Shown piece after piece: positions 50,799-62,627 of a DNA stretch of 64,000 bases (positions within the stretch are counted from its first letter, which is position 1; each line of letters opens with the position of its first letter). The stretch lies in contig NZ_JABUZA010000002.1 of assembly GCF_014897985.1 (NCBI RefSeq), positions 62,001 to 126,000 of the forward strand. The letters run 5' to 3'. The stretch comes from Halomonas colorata (GTDB lineage: Bacteria; Pseudomonadota; Gammaproteobacteria; Pseudomonadales; Halomonadaceae). A program made the translations under genes and the position numbers. The notes under the pieces were generated by a model. It was not told the DNA's origin and ran no database searches. It was given only the letters and a program-made list of their open reading frames with translations.

Positions 50799-53429
50799 TT
50801 ATGCCAGCGCTTTTTCGACTACCTCGTACACATTAGAAGATAGTGGCTCTTGCTTGATACGCTCAAGCTGAGTACGCATTAACGACTGGCGCGTTTCATC
50901 AAACCGCTGCCAGCGCGTTAATGGGGTAATAAGCCGCGCCGCTATTTCAGGGTTCAAGCGATTGAGCTCAATAACCACATCGGCAAGTAATGCGTACCCT
51001 TGCCCATCCAAACGGTGGAAGTTGACTCGATTTTGCGCAAAAGCCCCGATCAGCGCACGCACTTTATTGGGGTTCTTGATGGAAAACGCCGGATGCTGCA
51101 TCAAGAACTGTACGCGCTCCAGCACATCGCTCTGGGGCCGCGTCACCTGGATCGTAAACCACTGATCCATCACCAACGGATCATGCGCCCACTTTTCGCC
51201 AAAGGCTTTTAAAGCGGGCGAGGATAAATCGTCGCGATCGCTGTGTACAAGCAGAGTTAACGCATGACGCACATCGGTCATATTATGATCAGCCGCAAAC
51301 TGCGCCTGACAAAATGCGATAGCCTGCTCTTCTTCAATCGACATCAAATAGCTAAGCGCTATGTTTTTGAGACTACGCTGGGCAATTTGTTCAGGAGTCG
51401 GCGCATAAGGCTCATCTGAGCGATTGGCTTCAAACGTAGCAGCAAACTCATCGCGAAGCGCCAACGCCAACGACTGGCGTACAAATTCCCGAGCAGCGTG
51501 AATCGCATCGACATCCACGATGGGCTGTTGCTCGGCAATATAGGCCTCAGATGGCAGCGTGAGCATTTCTGCGAGTACCGCTTTATCGGAAACCGGCCCT
51601 GTCAGAAGTATTCTAAACGCTTCGATAACGCGGGCATCCATGACTTTTTCAACGCCATTACGGTGCGCGGCAATCAAGTCATCCAACGCCAACATAGCCA
51701 AGCGCTGCCCCGCATCCCAGCGGTTGAAGCCGTCGCTGTCATGGGTGAGCAGAAACGCCAGCTCTTCACGCGAATAGGGGAAATGCAGCTTTACAGGGGC
51801 GGAAAAATCACGCAGCAGCGAGGGCACAGGCGCCTCGGCGACCTCGGTAAACACAAAAGTCTGCTCGTTATCACGCAGATTAATGACGGCGTCTTTACCC
51901 AGCGTCTCGCCTTCTAAAGTAAGCGCCAAATCCTGGCCAGACTTGGTACCCACCAGCCCCATACGTACCGGAATATGCAGCGGCTGTTTGGTGGTTTGCC
52001 CAGGTGTCGCCGGGGTACGCTGGCGAAGCGTTAAATGATACTCGCTCTTCACATAGTCATATTCGCCGTGGGCATCGATTTCTGGAGTGCCCGCCTGAGC
52101 ATACCAACGCATAAACTGGCTTAGATCTTCACCGGAGGTATCCGCCATGCAGCCCACGAAGTCTTCGATGGTGACGGCCTGGCCGTCAAAGCGCTCAAAG
52201 TATTGATCGGCGCCACGCCGGAAATTGTCCCACCCCACCAGATTGCATAGCATGCGGACAACTTCAGCACCCTTTTCGTAAATCGTCAGGGTGTAAAAAT
52301 TGGTGATTTCAATAAAATGATCCGGGCGAACTGGATGCGCTGTAGGACCCGCATCCTCGGCAAACTGCGCCGTACGGAAAAACGATACGTCCTGAATCCG
52401 CTTTACCGGCGCTGAATTGGTATCGGCGGAAAAACACTGATCACGAAAGACGGTGAATCCCTCTTTCAATGACAGCTGGAACCAGTCTCGGCAGGTAACG
52501 CGATTGCCCGACCAGTTATGAAAATATTCATGCGCCACAATGCCTTCAACATTTTGGAAGGTTGCATCGGTGGCGGTATGCGGGTGCGTCAACACAGCAG
52601 CGGAGTTAAAGATATTAAGCCCTTTATTCTCCATCGCGCCCATATTGAAATCGCTGACCGCCACGATCATAAACAGATCAAGGTCGTATTCACGGCCATA
52701 GGTCTGCTCATCCCACGCCATTGAACGCTTGAGCGAGGCCATGGCGTGTTCGGTTTTATCCAGATTGTCTTTTTCGACCCAGATTTGCAGCGTAACGTTA
52801 CGCCCGCTCATGGTCGAAAAGCGATCCTCGACCTTGTGTAAATTGCCTGCAACAAGTGCAAACAGGTAACACGGTTTGGGGTGCGGGTCTTCCCAGGTTG
52901 CAAAATGACGGCCATTCTCAAGCTTACCGCTGTCCACGGGATTACCATTGGCCAACAAAACGGGCTCGCTTTCTTGATCACCAATTACCGTAACGGTGAA
53001 GGTCGCCATAACATCGGGACGGTCTGGGTAGAAGGTAATACGCCGAAAGCCTTCTGCTTCACATTGAGTGCAGTACATACCACTCGACTGATAAAGACCT
53101 TCAAGAGCAGTGTTGGTGCTGGGCGCAATTTCCACTTCGCTTTCAAGGCTAAAAGATGCCGGCACCTTGGGGATGCACAGGTTTTTTTCATTCAGTTGGT
53201 AATCGGCGTCGGTTAGCGGCGTGCCGTCTATGGCTAACGAGATCAGCGCCAGATGCTCGCCGTTGAGCACCAATGGCGTCTGGTCACTTACCTCGTCGTT
53301 ACGCTCCATCAATAATCGTGCTTTTACACGGGTGGCGGCAGGGTCAAGATCAAACGTCAGCTCGGTATGGGTAACGCGGTAGGCGGGCGGCTGATAGTCG
53401 CTTAAATAAACCGGCTGCGGATCAGACAT
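50799..53429 (-). CDS. pepN: Aminopeptidase N
   Basis: An 876-residue M1 aminopeptidase removing N-terminal residues from peptides. The exopeptidase motif is GAMEN (264-268). The zinc site is 'VAHEYFHNWSGNR' (H300, E301, H304) with the third ligand E323 in 'LSLKEG'. The length equals the E. coli type (870 aa). I chose ATG 53429, with CAGGAG upstream. Likely cytoplasmic; no signal peptide. Confidence 0.97.
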   Translation of the reverse strand: MSDPQPVYLSDYQPPAYRVTHTELTFDLDPAATRVKARLLMERNDEVSDQTPLVLNGEHLALISLAIDGTPLTDADYQLNEKNLCIPKVPASFSLESEVEIAPSTNTALEGLYQSSGMYCTQCEAEGFRRITFYPDRPDVMATFTVTVIGDQESEPVLLANGNPVDSGKLENGRHFATWEDPHPKPCYLFALVAGNLHKVEDRFSTMSGRNVTLQIWVEKDNLDKTEHAMASLKRSMAWDEQTYGREYDLDLFMIVAVSDFNMGAMENKGLNIFNSAAVLTHPHTATDATFQNVEGIVAHEYFHNWSGNRVTCRDWFQLSLKEGFTVFRDQCFSADTNSAPVKRIQDVSFFRTAQFAEDAGPTAHPVRPDHFIEITNFYTLTIYEKGAEVVRMLCNLVGWDNFRRGADQYFERFDGQAVTIEDFVGCMADTSGEDLSQFMRWYAQAGTPEIDAHGEYDYVKSEYHLTLRQRTPATPGQTTKQPLHIPVRMGLVGTKSGQDLALTLEGETLGKDAVINLRDNEQTFVFTEVAEAPVPSLLRDFSAPVKLHFPYSREELAFLLTHDSDGFNRWDAGQRLAMLALDDLIAAHRNGVEKVMDARVIEAFRILLTGPVSDKAVLAEMLTLPSEAYIAEQQPIVDVDAIHAAREFVRQSLALALRDEFAATFEANRSDEPYAPTPEQIAQRSLKNIALSYLMSIEEEQAIAFCQAQFAADHNMTDVRHALTLLVHSDRDDLSSPALKAFGEKWAHDPLVMDQWFTIQVTRPQSDVLERVQFLMQHPAFSIKNPNKVRALIGAFAQNRVNFHRLDGQGYALLADVVIELNRLNPEIAARLITPLTRWQRFDETRQSLMRTQLERIKQEPLSSNVYEVVEKALA

Positions 53430-53476
53430 AGTGCTTGGCTCCTGTAATGAACGATAATTGTTAGTAGATGATAACC

Positions 53477-53493
53477 GGGGCAACGTATGCCCC
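53477..53493 (-). other. Hairpin between yajQ and pepN
   Basis: GGGGCA (53477-53482) and TGCCCC (53488-53493) with a 5-nt loop just after the yajQ stop codon. No U-run, so at best a weak terminator. Confidence 0.35.
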
Positions 53494-53508
53494 TAGACGT
53501 GATAGGAC

Positions 53509-53994
53509 TTAATCGCGGAAGTTATCAAACTGAAGCGGCAATTCAGGGCCCTCTTCGCCGCGCAGCAGCGACATAACGCTTTGTAAGTCGTCACGTTTTT
53601 TACCCGTCACGCGAACTTTTTCGCCCTGGATCTGCGCCTGTACTTTAAGCTTGCTGGCCTTGATGCGCTTGACCACATCCTTGGCTTCTGCCGCGTCCAA
53701 CCCCTGCTTTAAAATGACTTCCTGGCGCGCCTTCACCCCGGAAAGCTCGGGGTCTTTGACATCCATGCAGCGCGCATCGATGCCCCGGGCGATTAATCGG
53801 CCACGCAGTACATCCAGCATCTGCTTAAGTTGAAAATCAACCTGGGCTTCCAACTGCACTTTTTCACCTTCAAGGGCAAAGCTTGCATCAACACCTTTAA
53901 AATCAAAGCGCGATTGAACTTCACGGTTTGCTTGATCGATAGCGTTCAGAGCTTCGTGCTGATCGAATTCAGACACAATATCAAAAGAGGGCAT
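53509..53994 (-). CDS. yajQ: YajQ family nucleotide-binding protein
   Basis: A 161-residue UPF0234/YajQ protein of two ferredoxin-like domains. The start 'MPSFDIVSEFDQHEALNAIDQANREVQSRFDFKG' (in pieces) and the end 'DDLQSVMSLLRGEEGPELPLQFDNFRD' (split) are family hallmarks. Xanthomonas and Pseudomonas homologues bind cyclic di-GMP; whether this one does is unknown. Confidence 0.94.
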   Translation of the reverse strand: MPSFDIVSEFDQHEALNAIDQANREVQSRFDFKGVDASFALEGEKVQLEAQVDFQLKQMLDVLRGRLIARGIDARCMDVKDPELSGVKARQEVILKQGLDAAEAKDVVKRIKASKLKVQAQIQGEKVRVTGKKRDDLQSVMSLLRGEEGPELPLQFDNFRD

Positions 53995-54204
53995 GGCATT
54001 TATCCTAACAAGACATGACCCATTATTTTAGAGCAGCTAGCCCCCTACCGGCCAATCCTGTTGTCAATTAGTGCTAAAAATTTTAATGCGTCTGGGGTGA
54101 AACCTTACATACTGTACAAATTTCACTCACTTTTATTCGCATTGCGTGTGAGATGCCGTACGCTACTTGGCGCTTTAGTCGACACGCAGGGTGAAGGAGT
54201 AACC

Positions 54205-54804
54205 ATGACAGATCGCGATACGCGTCATAAAGCATCAATGGAAAAGCTTAAAAACCACGTGGATGAGAAAATCGCCAGCGCAACCGAGCAGCGTGGTTTG
54301 CTGTTGATAAACACCGGAAATGGTAAGGGCAAAACGACCGCGGCCTGGGGCACGGTGACCCGCGCGTTGGGCTATGACTATAAAGTGGGTGTTATTCAGT
54401 TTATCAAAGGCTTATGGGAGTGCGGTGAGCGCAATCGCCTGGAAGCGGACCCCAACCTGGAAGTGGTGGTTATGGCCACAGGCTTTACCTGGGAGACACA
54501 AAACCGTGAAGCCGACACCCAGGCTTGCCAGGCGGTATGGAAAGAGGCCGAGCGCATGCTGGCCGACCCCGACACCTATCTAGTGGTATTGGATGAAATT
54601 ACCTACATGCTCAAATTCGGCTACCTGGATATTGCGACCGTCAAGACAGCGCTTGAAAATCGCCCGCATGAACAAACCGTGATCATCACCGGGCGTAACG
54701 CACACCGCGAGCTTGTTACCATGGCGGACACGGTGACGGAAATGCAGGAAATTCGCCACGCCTTCAATAATGGCTTGCAGGCACGCCGGGGCATTGATTT
54801 TTAA
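54205..54804 (+). CDS. cobO: Cob(I)yrinic acid a,c-diamide adenosyltransferase (BtuR/CobO)
   Basis: A 199-residue CobA/CobO/BtuR-type enzyme adding the adenosyl group to corrinoids. The P-loop is 'NTGNGKGKTTAAWG' (about residues 36-49). 'VIQFIKGLWECGERN', 'VLDEITYMLKFGYLD' and 'VIITGRNAHRELVTMADTVTEM' (split) are typical. ATG 54205 has GAAGGAG upstream. No other cobalamin genes are adjacent and I see no B12 riboswitch, so it may serve salvage. Confidence 0.93.
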   Translation: MTDRDTRHKASMEKLKNHVDEKIASATEQRGLLLINTGNGKGKTTAAWGTVTRALGYDYKVGVIQFIKGLWECGERNRLEADPNLEVVVMATGFTWETQNREADTQACQAVWKEAERMLADPDTYLVVLDEITYMLKFGYLDIATVKTALENRPHEQTVIITGRNAHRELVTMADTVTEMQEIRHAFNNGLQARRGIDF

Positions 54805-54830
54805 ACGCTAATTTTAACCACATAGCATGC

Positions 54831-54856
54831 AAAAGGGGCGCCTGAGCGCCCCTTTT
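54831..54856. terminator. Bidirectional terminator between cobO and purA
   Basis: 11-bp arms (54831-54841 / 54846-54856) with a 4-nt loop, A4 on the left and T4 on the right, between convergent genes. Confidence 0.85.
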
Positions 54857-54895
54857 CGATTGCCGGAACGGGTCCAGCCTTGCATTACGAATAGC

Positions 54896-57387
<2,492 letters not shown>

Positions 57388-57465
57388 GTGAACAATCCTG
57401 CAAGACAATGAAAGCCCCGGGCTCGATAAATACGCATTTAACGCATTAACGGTAAATGAGGGCCA

Positions 57466-57490
57466 CAAAAAAACCGGGCGACGCCCGGTT
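57466..57490 (-). terminator. Terminator after hflKC
   Basis: 8-bp arms (57472-57479 / 57483-57490) with a 3-nt loop, followed on the minus strand by a run of seven T (57473-57467). It lies after hflC and before hisZ. Confidence 0.85.
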
Positions 57491-57571
57491 CAATTAAGTC
57501 TACCACGTTTATCGCAGGGATGAACCCCGCCAAGCATCATGCTGCCTGGCAAACTTCATCCCCACACAGGC

Positions 57572-58468
57572 TTACTCTGCCTCACCCGCTTCTGCGCCAG
57601 GGTTGGCGCTGCGCAAGTAGCGGAAAAAGTCGCTGCTCGGCTCAAGCACCATGAGATTATCATCGCCTGCGAAGCTTTCACGGTAGGCATTCAGGCTACG
57701 CCAGAAAGCGAAAAACTCCTGATCCTGGCCATACGCGTCAGAGAATATGCCGGCCGCTTCAGCATCACCCTCACCGCGCAAGGTTTCCGCACGCTCATTG
57801 GCCTGGGCGATAAGTACCTGACGACGACGGTCGGCGTTAGCACGAATACGCTCGGCTTCTTCCTGACCCTGGGCACGCCATTCGCGGGCTTCACGCTCAC
57901 GCTCTGAGCGCATACGCTCAAATACGGCGGCCGAGACATCTTCCGGCAGATCGATACGTTTGATTCGGATATCGCGTATCGCCACACCCAGCTCTTCACG
58001 CATCAAGTTATCAAGCTCTTCCGTGGGACCGATCATAAGGTCGTCGCGGCGCTCAGCGATAATTTCCTGCAGGTTTAGCCGGCCAAACTCGTTACGCAGA
58101 CTTTCATCAACACGCGGCTGAATGAGGCGAATCGCCATCATTTCATCGCCTGCCGTTGCCTCATAATAGCGAGTCGGGTTGATAACCTGCCACTTGACGT
58201 AGGAATCAACAATTACCGCTTTCTGCTCAAGCGTCAGGTAGCGGCTTGTGTCGGTATCCAGCGTAAGCAAACGGGTATCAAATTTACGCACCGTTTGGGC
58301 AACAGGGATTTTAACGTGCAAACCCGCCTGAATGTTTTCTTCGATGACTTCACCAAAGCGCAGCTTGACGGCGCGCTGAGTTTCATCAACAACATACAGA
58401 CTATTGCTTGCCAACCACGCCACAACTGCCAAACCGCCTACGATCAGCAGGGATCGATTATTAATCAT
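57572..58468 (-). CDS. hflC: FtsH modulator HflC
   Basis: A 298-residue SPFH/band-7 protein with an N-terminal membrane helix (about residues 5-24). The family blocks are 'VVDETQRAVKLRFGEV' and 'MRSEREREAREWRAQGQEEAERIRANADRRRQVL' (in pieces, a long charged helix). HflC with HflK forms a periplasmic-side cage around the FtsH protease. It starts directly after the hflK stop. Confidence 0.95.
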   Translation of the reverse strand: MINNRSLLIVGGLAVVAWLASNSLYVVDETQRAVKLRFGEVIEENIQAGLHVKIPVAQTVRKFDTRLLTLDTDTSRYLTLEQKAVIVDSYVKWQVINPTRYYEATAGDEMMAIRLIQPRVDESLRNEFGRLNLQEIIAERRDDLMIGPTEELDNLMREELGVAIRDIRIKRIDLPEDVSAAVFERMRSEREREAREWRAQGQEEAERIRANADRRRQVLIAQANERAETLRGEGDAEAAGIFSDAYGQDQEFFAFWRSLNAYRESFAGDDNLMVLEPSSDFFRYLRSANPGAEAGEAE

Positions 58469-59749
58469 TTACCGGCCCTCCCTGCGGATGGAGCTACTAC
58501 CTGAAGACGAAGAACTGCTGCTACCTTGGCTGCCACGCAGGCTTTCAATTACGCGCGGATCCAGCTCTTCGCCACCCGTGTTACTGCTGTTATTGCTACC
58601 GCTAGATGATGAACCACTGCGTTCGCTACTACCGCGCATCTGATCAAGCGGTAGATACATAAGCGGGGCGTTTTCGCTGACATCCATTAGAACTTTAGGC
58701 GTCTGGCCAAACACTGCCTCGATAGTGTCCAGGTACATGCGCTCACGCATGACTTCAGGCGCGTTGCGGTACTCGGTCAGCAGTGCATTAAAGCGGTTGG
58801 CCTGACCTTGGGCCTCGGCAACCACCGACTCGCGATACCCCTGACCCTGCTCAACAACACGCTGGGCTTGGCCTTGTGCGGCCGGAATGATTGCGTTGGC
58901 GTAGGCCATACCTTCATTGATGGTACGCTGACGGTCTTCACGTGCCCGAATAACGTCGTCAAAGGCATCAATAACGGGCGCTGGCGCAGACGTAGACTCA
59001 ATGTTGATCGTCTGCAAACGAACACCGGCGCCATAAGCGTCCAGGTAAGACTGCAGACGACTCGCCACCGAGCTGCCCAGAATTTCACGCCCAGAAGTCA
59101 GGATATCAATCATATCCGTACCGCCTACGACGTGGCGCAGCGCGGAATCGAGTGCGTTTTCGATAGACAGCGCAGGATCACGCACGTTGAGTACGAAGTC
59201 GCGTGGATCCTGTACCTGATACTGCGCAGAAATTTCCACTTCCACGATGTTTTCATCGCGCGTCAGCATCGACTGCGTTTGTGACACGGAACGCACTCGC
59301 GTGACGTTAACCATGCGTACATCGTCAATCAGCGGCGGATTCCACTGCAGGCCAGGCTGAACAACGCCCTGATACTCGCCAAAACGTAGCACTACGCCAC
59401 GCTCGGACTGATCGACAAGATAGAAGCCGGATGCCGCCCATATCGCTAGTGCCACGACAACCAAAAGGCCTGGCAATGCGAGTGAGTTGCGTGGTTTACC
59501 CCCACCGCCATCTCGCTTATTACCGCCGCCCTTTTTTTTGCCGCCACCGCCGAGCATGCCGTTCAGCTTGTCTTGAAACTTTTTAAGTGCTTCATCAAGG
59601 TCGGGTGGCCCTTGATTGTTGCCCCCATTATTCCCCCCACGATTGCCCCCATCGTTGCCGCCACGGTTACCACCATCCTTATCACCGCGTCGGCCACCAC
59701 CACTCCATGGGTCGTGCTGGTTGCCACCACCAGGCTCATTCCAGGCCAT
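58469..59749 (-). CDS. hflK: FtsH modulator HflK
   Basis: A 426-residue SPFH protein. The cytoplasmic N-terminus is strongly Gly/Asn/Asp-rich (about residues 7-47, repeated GGN units). A membrane helix follows (about 91-112), then the SPFH domain ('VDQSERGVVLRFGEYQGVVQPGLQW' in pieces) and a helical region. A Ser-rich, disordered C-terminus ends the protein (about residues 380-426). Partner of HflC. A candidate promoter is ~70-100 bp upstream, so hflKC may be transcribed apart from hflX. Confidence 0.95.
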   Translation of the reverse strand: MAWNEPGGGNQHDPWSGGGRRGDKDGGNRGGNDGGNRGGNNGGNNQGPPDLDEALKKFQDKLNGMLGGGGKKKGGGNKRDGGGGKPRNSLALPGLLVVVALAIWAASGFYLVDQSERGVVLRFGEYQGVVQPGLQWNPPLIDDVRMVNVTRVRSVSQTQSMLTRDENIVEVEISAQYQVQDPRDFVLNVRDPALSIENALDSALRHVVGGTDMIDILTSGREILGSSVASRLQSYLDAYGAGVRLQTINIESTSAPAPVIDAFDDVIRAREDRQRTINEGMAYANAIIPAAQGQAQRVVEQGQGYRESVVAEAQGQANRFNALLTEYRNAPEVMRERMYLDTIEAVFGQTPKVLMDVSENAPLMYLPLDQMRGSSERSGSSSSGSNNSSNTGGEELDPRVIESLRGSQGSSSSSSSGSSSIRREGR

Positions 59750-59818
59750 ACTTCGTCTCCACTAAGGTGCTCACCTGCACACCGCATGCCAGCGGGCAAA
59801 CCGATGCGCTTTATTGAA

Positions 59819-59847
59819 ATTATTGCTATATCAAGCTGTTATTACAA
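59819..59847 (-). promoter_or_regulatory. Candidate sigma-70 promoter for hflKC
   Basis: On the minus strand TTGTAA (59842-59847), 17-bp spacer, AATAAT (59819-59824), in the hflX-hflK gap. Confidence 0.45.
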
Positions 59848-59873
59848 TTTTTACATAATCGGTAGCTAACCAC

Positions 59874-61184
59874 TTACCACTCATCAGCTTCGCGCAGCGC
59901 TTCGGGCAAATACGTATTGGCACGCTCACCGAGCTGGGCCATTAACTGATTGAAGTCGCGGCGTGGCAGTCGAACATCCAGCACCGAACGCCCCTGCTCA
60001 TCAAACGCTTCTTCACGCACGGCATTCAATTCGTGAAGCCCTGCCCGCAGTTTGCCCTGTTCCGGCGTCAGCGTCAGTGAAAAACCGATAACGTCATTCG
60101 CCAGACGCTCGCTAAGCGCCTCATGAAGTAATTCAAGCCCCTGCCCTTGCTGGGCTGATAGCCAAACTACTTCAGGCACGCCATGGCCGTCACGCTCAAT
60201 ACGCGGTGCGCTATCAAGCTTATCGATCTTATTCATTACCTGAAGAACCGGCACGTTATCGGCGCCGATCTCTTTCAACACCCGCTCTACCTGCTCAACG
60301 TTTAGCTCGCGATCAGGATCGGCAGCATCAATAACATGTACCAGCAGCGTGGCCTCAGCCGCCTCCTGAAGCGTTGCCTGGAACGCCTCGACAAGCTTGT
60401 GGGGCAAATGCCGGATAAACCCAACCGTATCTGCCATTACCACGGGGCCCACGTCTTCGATCTCAAGGCGTCTTAACGTTGGGTCTAGCGTTGCAAACAG
60501 CTGGTCGGCGGCGTACACCTCGGCATTGGTTAACGCATTAAACAGCGTTGATTTACCTGCGTTGGTATAGCCTACCAGCGATACGCTATGAATTTCAGCG
60601 CGCGCACGGGCGCGGCGATTTTGCTCGCGCTGGCTACGCACCTTATCCAGGCGCTTATTGATCGACTTGATGCGCCCTCTTAACAGGCGTCGGTCAGTTT
60701 CCAGCTGGGTTTCACCGGGGCCGCGCAGGCCAATACCGCCTTTCTGGCGCTCAAGGTGCGTCCACCCGCGCACAAGGCGCGTGGACATATATTCTAACTG
60801 AGCAAGCTCGACCTGCAGCTTACCTTCATGAGTTCGTGCCCGCTGCGCAAAAATATCGAGAATCAAACCGGTACGGTCGAGAACACGACACTTGAGTTCT
60901 TTCTCAAGGTTGCGCTGCTGGGAAGGACTTAAACTATGATTGAAGATCACGAGTTCCGCCTGGTGAGCCGCGAGCAACGCTCGCAGCTCTTCCAGCTTGC
61001 CCGAGCCAATAAAGGTTCGAGAATCAGGACGCTGACGACTGGCGGTGAGCAGCGTCGCGGGCTCTGCACCTGCAGAGCGCACGAGCTCCAAGAACTCACC
61101 CGGATCTTCACGTGCTTGCTCATCATGGAAGTCTACATGAACAAGAACTGCCGTCTCACCGGCTTCAGGGCGTTCAAAAAACAA
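59874..61184 (-). CDS. hflX: Ribosome-associated GTPase HflX
   Basis: A 436-residue GTPase that binds and splits stalled ribosomes. An N-terminal HflX domain (about 1-170, with 'FNHSLSPSQQRNLEKEL' and 'KGGIGLRGPGETQLE') precedes the G domain. G1 is 'GYTNAGKS' (205-212), G3 is 'ADTVGFI', and G4 is 'NKID'. The start is TTG at 61184: the N-terminus 'MFFERPEAGETAVLVH' aligns with E. coli 'MFDRYDAGEQAVLVH', a GAGG lies just upstream, and no in-frame ATG exists nearby. Downstream of hfq. Confidence 0.95.
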   Translation of the reverse strand: MFFERPEAGETAVLVHVDFHDEQAREDPGEFLELVRSAGAEPATLLTASRQRPDSRTFIGSGKLEELRALLAAHQAELVIFNHSLSPSQQRNLEKELKCRVLDRTGLILDIFAQRARTHEGKLQVELAQLEYMSTRLVRGWTHLERQKGGIGLRGPGETQLETDRRLLRGRIKSINKRLDKVRSQREQNRRARARAEIHSVSLVGYTNAGKSTLFNALTNAEVYAADQLFATLDPTLRRLEIEDVGPVVMADTVGFIRHLPHKLVEAFQATLQEAAEATLLVHVIDAADPDRELNVEQVERVLKEIGADNVPVLQVMNKIDKLDSAPRIERDGHGVPEVVWLSAQQGQGLELLHEALSERLANDVIGFSLTLTPEQGKLRAGLHELNAVREEAFDEQGRSVLDVRLPRRDFNQLMAQLGERANTYLPEALREADEW

Positions 61185-61221
61185 TCAATACCTCGTGGAC
61201 TCTATGGCTCATCCAGCGGTG

Positions 61222-61470
61222 TTAAATATCCGCATCGGGTGCGGCTGGATCCTGTGCCGGCAAACGCACATTGCGCGAGGGCACCACCGTGGAAATAGCA
61301 TGCTTATAAACCATCTGACTAACCGTATTACGCAGCAGGATGACAAACTGGTCAAACGATTCGATTTGGCCTTGCAGCTTAATGCCGTTCACCAAAAAGA
61401 TAGAGACCGGAATGCGCTCTTTGCGCAGAATATTCAAGTACGGGTCTTGAAGGGACTGCCCTTTGGACAT
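61222..61470 (-). CDS. hfq: RNA chaperone Hfq
   Basis: An 82-residue Sm-like hexamer subunit that pairs sRNAs with mRNAs. Sm1 is seen in '[21 protein letters not shown]' (split) and Sm2 in '[13 protein letters not shown]'. The proximal-face 'QDPYLN' is intact. The C-terminal tail after the Sm core is short (about 12 residues, ending acidic), much shorter than in E. coli (102 aa total). GGGAGAG lies just before the ATG. Confidence 0.97.
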   Translation of the reverse strand: MSKGQSLQDPYLNILRKERIPVSIFLVNGIKLQGQIESFDQFVILLRNTVSQMVYKHAISTVVPSRNVRLPAQDPAAPDADI

Positions 61471-61621
61471 GTTGCTCTCCCTAAAACTGTCGTTGGGGTT
61501 GGTTATTAATGGCGCGCCCTACTGGTGCTACGCCGCAATCTTTTTTTGCCCGAAAGGCCTGTGTTGTCAAAGCGCCATCCAGCCACTTGAAAACACATAC
61601 TTACGAAATCACTATCTTACG

Positions 61622-62560
61622 CTAAGCACCGCTTTCACGCACGAATTTCAGCGTCTTATCCACTACGCCCGCCTGCTGTGAATCAATCCAGGCAAGATTC
61701 GACCAGCTTCTTAACCACGTTAGCTGACGCTTAGCCAACTGGCGAGTAGCAATCACGCCACGCTCTTTCAACGTCGCATAATCGTACTCCCCATCCAGAT
61801 ATTCCCACACCTGACGATAGCCGACACTTTTCATAGCCGGAAGATCGATATGCAGATCATTACGCTTTTTGAGGGCGGCAACCTCATCTATCAAGCCTTC
61901 TGACAGCATAGCGGTAAAACGTTTTTCAATACGCGCATGTAAAACGCTTCTGTCGCTGGGCGACAGAGCTATCGACAACACCCGCCAGGGAAAGGTTTCT
62001 GGCTGCTGCTCTTTCCATAACTCGCTCATCGGCCGGCCACTGGCATAATAGACTTCCAGTGCACGCATCAGGCGCTGCGGGTCGTTGGGATGAATCCGCT
62101 GTGCGGATACCGGGTCCACATTCATCAACGTTTGATGCAACGCCTCCAAGCCCTCAGCCTGCCGCTGCGCGGCTAACCGTTCACGAATCACCGGATCAGC
62201 CGCGGGCATATTCGCCACGCCTTCTACCAAGTGTTTGTAATACAGCATGGTGCCGCCAACCAGTAGCGGAACCTTTCCCGCTGCGCTAATTTGTCGCATC
62301 TCGTTAAGCGCGTCTTGTCGAAAATCAGCCGCCGAATAAGGCTCCGTGGGGTCACGAAGGTCAATCAACCGATGCGGCGCGCGGGCAAGTTCCGTAGCAC
62401 TGGGCTTTGCGCTGCCAATATCCATGCCGCGGTAAACCATCGCCGAATCGACGCTAATCAGCTCATGCCCAAGCCGTTCGTGAAGCGCTATTGCGGTATC
62501 GGTTTTTCCGGCCGCCGTGGGCCCCATTAAAAAAATCGCCCAGGGGCGTGTATCAGCCAT
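61622..62560 (-). CDS. miaA: tRNA dimethylallyltransferase MiaA
   Basis: A 312-residue enzyme adding dimethylallyl to A37 of UNN-reading tRNAs. The P-loop is 'GPTAAGKTD' (13-21). '[19 protein letters not shown]', '[17 protein letters not shown]' and '[19 protein letters not shown]' are the family blocks. It is between mutL and hfq, the conserved mutL-miaA-hfq-hflX order. Confidence 0.96.
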   Translation of the reverse strand: MADTRPWAIFLMGPTAAGKTDTAIALHERLGHELISVDSAMVYRGMDIGSAKPSATELARAPHRLIDLRDPTEPYSAADFRQDALNEMRQISAAGKVPLLVGGTMLYYKHLVEGVANMPAADPVIRERLAAQRQAEGLEALHQTLMNVDPVSAQRIHPNDPQRLMRALEVYYASGRPMSELWKEQQPETFPWRVLSIALSPSDRSVLHARIEKRFTAMLSEGLIDEVAALKKRNDLHIDLPAMKSVGYRQVWEYLDGEYDYATLKERGVIATRQLAKRQLTWLRSWSNLAWIDSQQAGVVDKTLKFVRESGA

Positions 62561-62598
62561 TTGGTGGCAAACTCCGCCAAAAAGAAATAACAGGAAGG

Positions 62599-62621
62599 GG
62601 CCAGTCTACCGATGACTGGCC
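62599..62621 (-). other. Hairpin between mutL and miaA
   Basis: GGCCAGTC (62599-62606) and GACTGGCC (62614-62621) with a 7-nt loop, just after the mutL stop. There is no strong U-run, so it may attenuate rather than end the transcript. Confidence 0.4.
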
Positions 62622-62627
62622 GTGTGA

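Noticed and set aside
54000-54204. Cobalamin riboswitch upstream of cobO
   Set aside because: No B12-box or conserved core bases could be found by eye.
61555-61590. TTGACA upstream of hfq on the minus strand as a -35
   Set aside because: A perfect -35 hexamer, but no acceptable -10 at 16-19 bp spacing, so I did not call a promoter.
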